NCBI GenBank assembly: GCA_965234335.1
Contig: OZ248454.1
Location: 124,001 to 188,000, forward strand
Direction: 5' to 3'
DNA length: 64,000 nucleotides
DNA from: Leadbetterella lacustris
Lineage (GTDB): Bacteria > Bacteroidota > Bacteroidia > Cytophagales > Spirosomataceae
How positions within the stretch are numbered: the stretch's first letter is position 1; the number at the start of each line of letters is the position of its first letter. The position numbers and the translations under genes are program-made. The notes beneath the pieces are model-generated. The model was not told the origin of the DNA. It saw nothing but the letters and a program-made list of their open reading frames with translations, and searched no databases. Below, piece after piece: positions 62,415 to 64,000 of this stretch.

Positions 62415-63287
62415 ATGAAAGACCAACTTGTAATATTCAAAGGACTTTATGGCGAAAACAATTATAGCCCCATGCTCGAATTCGTTCATGCTGAACCGCT
62501 GGAATCGAGAAGCAAAATGTATAATTGGGAAATCAAAGAGCACTTACATACCGACTTAGTTCAGCTTTTTGTTATTGATCATGGAGACGGAATTTTGGTT
62601 TCAGAGAAAAAGGAAATGGTAATAGCAGGACCAAGTATAGTTTTTATACCCACCAACACACTACATGGATTCATATTTCAAGACAATATAAAGGGAGAGG
62701 TGATCACTTTTTCGGATTTTTTCCTCGAAAATATCCTTAAACAAAATCAGAAAATTATACTTGAATTAAATCATTTGCAATGCTTTAATTTTGAAATGTG
62801 CAACACGCTTTTTGAACAAATAAAAACTCTTAAAGAAATGATAACTAACGAGTTAAATCAAGAAAATATTGAGAAGCGTTCATTCATCAACTCCCTTTTT
62901 CAGACGCTTTTTTTGGTTCTTTTCAGAGTTAATCAGATACAAAAAACAAGTGCAGAAGAAACAGACAATAAGACTTTAAAATATTTTCAGATATTCCAGA
63001 AGAGCATTAAAAGAGATTCTACGGACACTAAAACTATCAGCCATTATGCCAAAGAAATAGGCATAACTACCATGCACCTCAATAGAGTTTGCAAGAGTGT
63101 TTCAAACAAATCACCTATCCAAATAATACATGAGCAGCTCATCGCTGAAGCAAAAAAATATCTTTTACATACCTCCTACTCCATTTCCGAAATCAGTTTT
63201 TTTTTGAATATTAACGACCCCGCTTATTTCACAAGATTGTTCAAAAAAAATGTGGGCGTATCACCAAGCGATTTTCGAAAAACCTAA
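62415..63287 (+). CDS. AraC-family regulator of the pob/pca operon (PobR-like)
   Basis: A 290-residue regulator. The N-terminal half is a cupin-like effector domain (HLHTDLVQLFVIDHGDGILV, GPSIVFIPTNTLHGFIF). The C-terminal HTH reads SHYAKEIGITTMHLNRVCKS and SISEISFFLNINDPAYFTRL. AraC-type regulators of the PobC/PobR kind sense 4-hydroxybenzoate; here the divergent arrangement with pcaH suggests control of the whole operon. Unrelated to the two AraC proteins at 14-18 kb. Confidence 0.92.
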   Translation: MKDQLVIFKGLYGENNYSPMLEFVHAEPLESRSKMYNWEIKEHLHTDLVQLFVIDHGDGILVSEKKEMVIAGPSIVFIPTNTLHGFIFQDNIKGEVITFSDFFLENILKQNQKIILELNHLQCFNFEMCNTLFEQIKTLKEMITNELNQENIEKRSFINSLFQTLFLVLFRVNQIQKTSAEETDNKTLKYFQIFQKSIKRDSTDTKTISHYAKEIGITTMHLNRVCKSVSNKSPIQIIHEQLIAEAKKYLLHTSYSISEISFFLNINDPAYFTRLFKKNVGVSPSDFRKT

Positions 63288-63355
63288 ATTTGAATTTTAT
63301 TCTTAAATTTGCATGAAAGCTTTTAGTTATATTGCCAATTAATAAGACCCTATAC

Positions 63356-64000
63356 ATGAATTTCATAAATAATAAAAAAATCTGGAACGCATGGTCAATG
63401 TACGATTGGGCCAATTCTGTCCATAATTTGGTCATTACCACGGTAATTTTCCCAATATATTATCATGCAACAGCAGTAGGGATAGATGGCAGCGACAACG
63501 TACTTTTTTTTGGCTTTGAGGTAAATAACAACTCCCTTTACAGTTTCACTATTTCTGCGGCAGCCATGACACTGGTGTTTCTATCGCCCATTCTTACGTC
63601 TATCGCAGACTATTCCGGTAGGAAAAAAATGTTCATGAAGTTCTTTTGCTATTTGGGAGCGGCCTCATGTGCGTATTTTTATTTTTTCACAAAAGAAAGT
63701 CTCGACAGTGTCATGATAGCGTTTGGATTGTCCATCGTTGGTTGGGGCGGAAGTATCGTTTTCTACAATTCTTACATACCCCAAATAGCCACAGAGGATA
63801 ATTTTGATAAACTAAGTGCCCGTGGTTTCGTGTTTGGCTACATTGGCAGTGTAGTCCTGCTAATTTTCAATCTTTTAATGATACTTAAACCCGACCTTTT
63901 TGGCCTAACTGAAGCTGACTCCAAGTCGGGATTAACCTCGAGAATTGCGTTTTTGACAGTTGGTATTTGGTGGTTTGGTTTTGCTCAAATTCCGTTTTAT
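63356..64000 (+). CDS. MFS transporter, Atg22/UMF1-like (3' truncated by window)
   Basis: The first 215 codons of an MFS protein, cut by the window end. It begins MNFINNKKIWNAWSMYDWAN, and SMYDWANSVHNLVITTVIFP is the hallmark N-terminus of the UMF1/Atg22 group, followed by the loop PILTSIADYSGRKKMFM and about 5 TM segments. The substrate is unknown. It is downstream of the AraC gene by 68 bp, without a terminator seen. Confidence 0.88.
   Translation, partial: MNFINNKKIWNAWSMYDWANSVHNLVITTVIFPIYYHATAVGIDGSDNVLFFGFEVNNNSLYSFTISAAAMTLVFLSPILTSIADYSGRKKMFMKFFCYLGAASCAYFYFFTKESLDSVMIAFGLSIVGWGGSIVFYNSYIPQIATEDNFDKLSARGFVFGYIGSVVLLIFNLLMILKPDLFGLTEADSKSGLTSRIAFLTVGIWWFGFAQIPFY

Overview
The window looks like chromosomal DNA of an AT-rich member of the Bacteroidota, most likely Cytophagales. 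The evidence is a SusC/SusD pair, outer-membrane beta-barrels, a GH106 glycosidase, many genes without Shine-Dalgarno sequences, and dispersed intergenic repeats typical of the phylum. The order-level placement is an inference. No rRNA, tRNA, CRISPR array, phage or complete insertion sequence was recognised.

Layout. 0-7.7 kb: the end of a carboxynorspermidine dehydrogenase, a 16-copy 24-bp tandem repeat, a GIY-YIG protein, a cobalamin riboswitch with a BtuB-like receptor, nspC, a broken zeta-toxin-like kinase with an intact small partner, a VWA protein and nth. 7.7-14.1 kb: housekeeping genes (M20 amidohydrolase, a gluconokinase/6-phosphogluconate dehydrogenase fusion, a thioredoxin-like protein, hslU, a YdeI-like protein). 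14.1-19.7 kb: two copies of a module of an AraC regulator facing a beta-barrel protein, with a shared 25-bp motif, followed by a damaged toxin-antitoxin pair. 19.7-34.9 kb: GMC oxidoreductase with subunit 3, SusCD, a PepSY-type protein, luciferase-like oxidoreductase, MFS and TauE transporters, a polysaccharide-type esterase with a premature stop and a GNAT enzyme. 34.9-49.8 kb: GH106, a second esterase, Dabb and TIM-barrel proteins, three SDRs, DUF3237, an alpha/beta hydrolase and two DUF1593 proteins, interspersed with gene relics, one of them a feruloyl-CoA synthase.

50-63.3 kb is an aromatic catabolism region. An IclR regulator and a MetE-like methyltransferase diverge around a perfect palindrome. 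A graveyard of four gene fragments (acyl-CoA dehydrogenase, thiolase, P450, PEP-synthase/PPDK type) follows. Then comes a complete 4-hydroxybenzoate to beta-ketoadipate route in one minus-strand operon: pcaH, pcaG, pcaB, a fused pcaD-pcaC, pobA, a fused CoA-transferase (pcaI-pcaJ) and pcaF, with an AraC regulator divergent from pcaH. A GxxExxY gene flanked by 21-bp perfect inverted repeats sits inside this operon and appears to have donated the end of pcaB.

Two themes stand out. One is the amount of recent gene decay: in-frame stops or frameshifts in a zeta-like kinase, an esterase, a four-helix-bundle protein, a GxxExxY protein, a feruloyl-CoA synthase relic, a P450 relic and possibly a RelE-type toxin. 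The other is repeat DNA read as protein: the 24-bp family forms the end of the first gene and lies in frame inside GH106, and the GxxExxY repeat encodes the PcaB tail. The best candidates for something undescribed are the AraC/beta-barrel module with its spaced motif and the GxxExxY unit with terminal inverted repeats.
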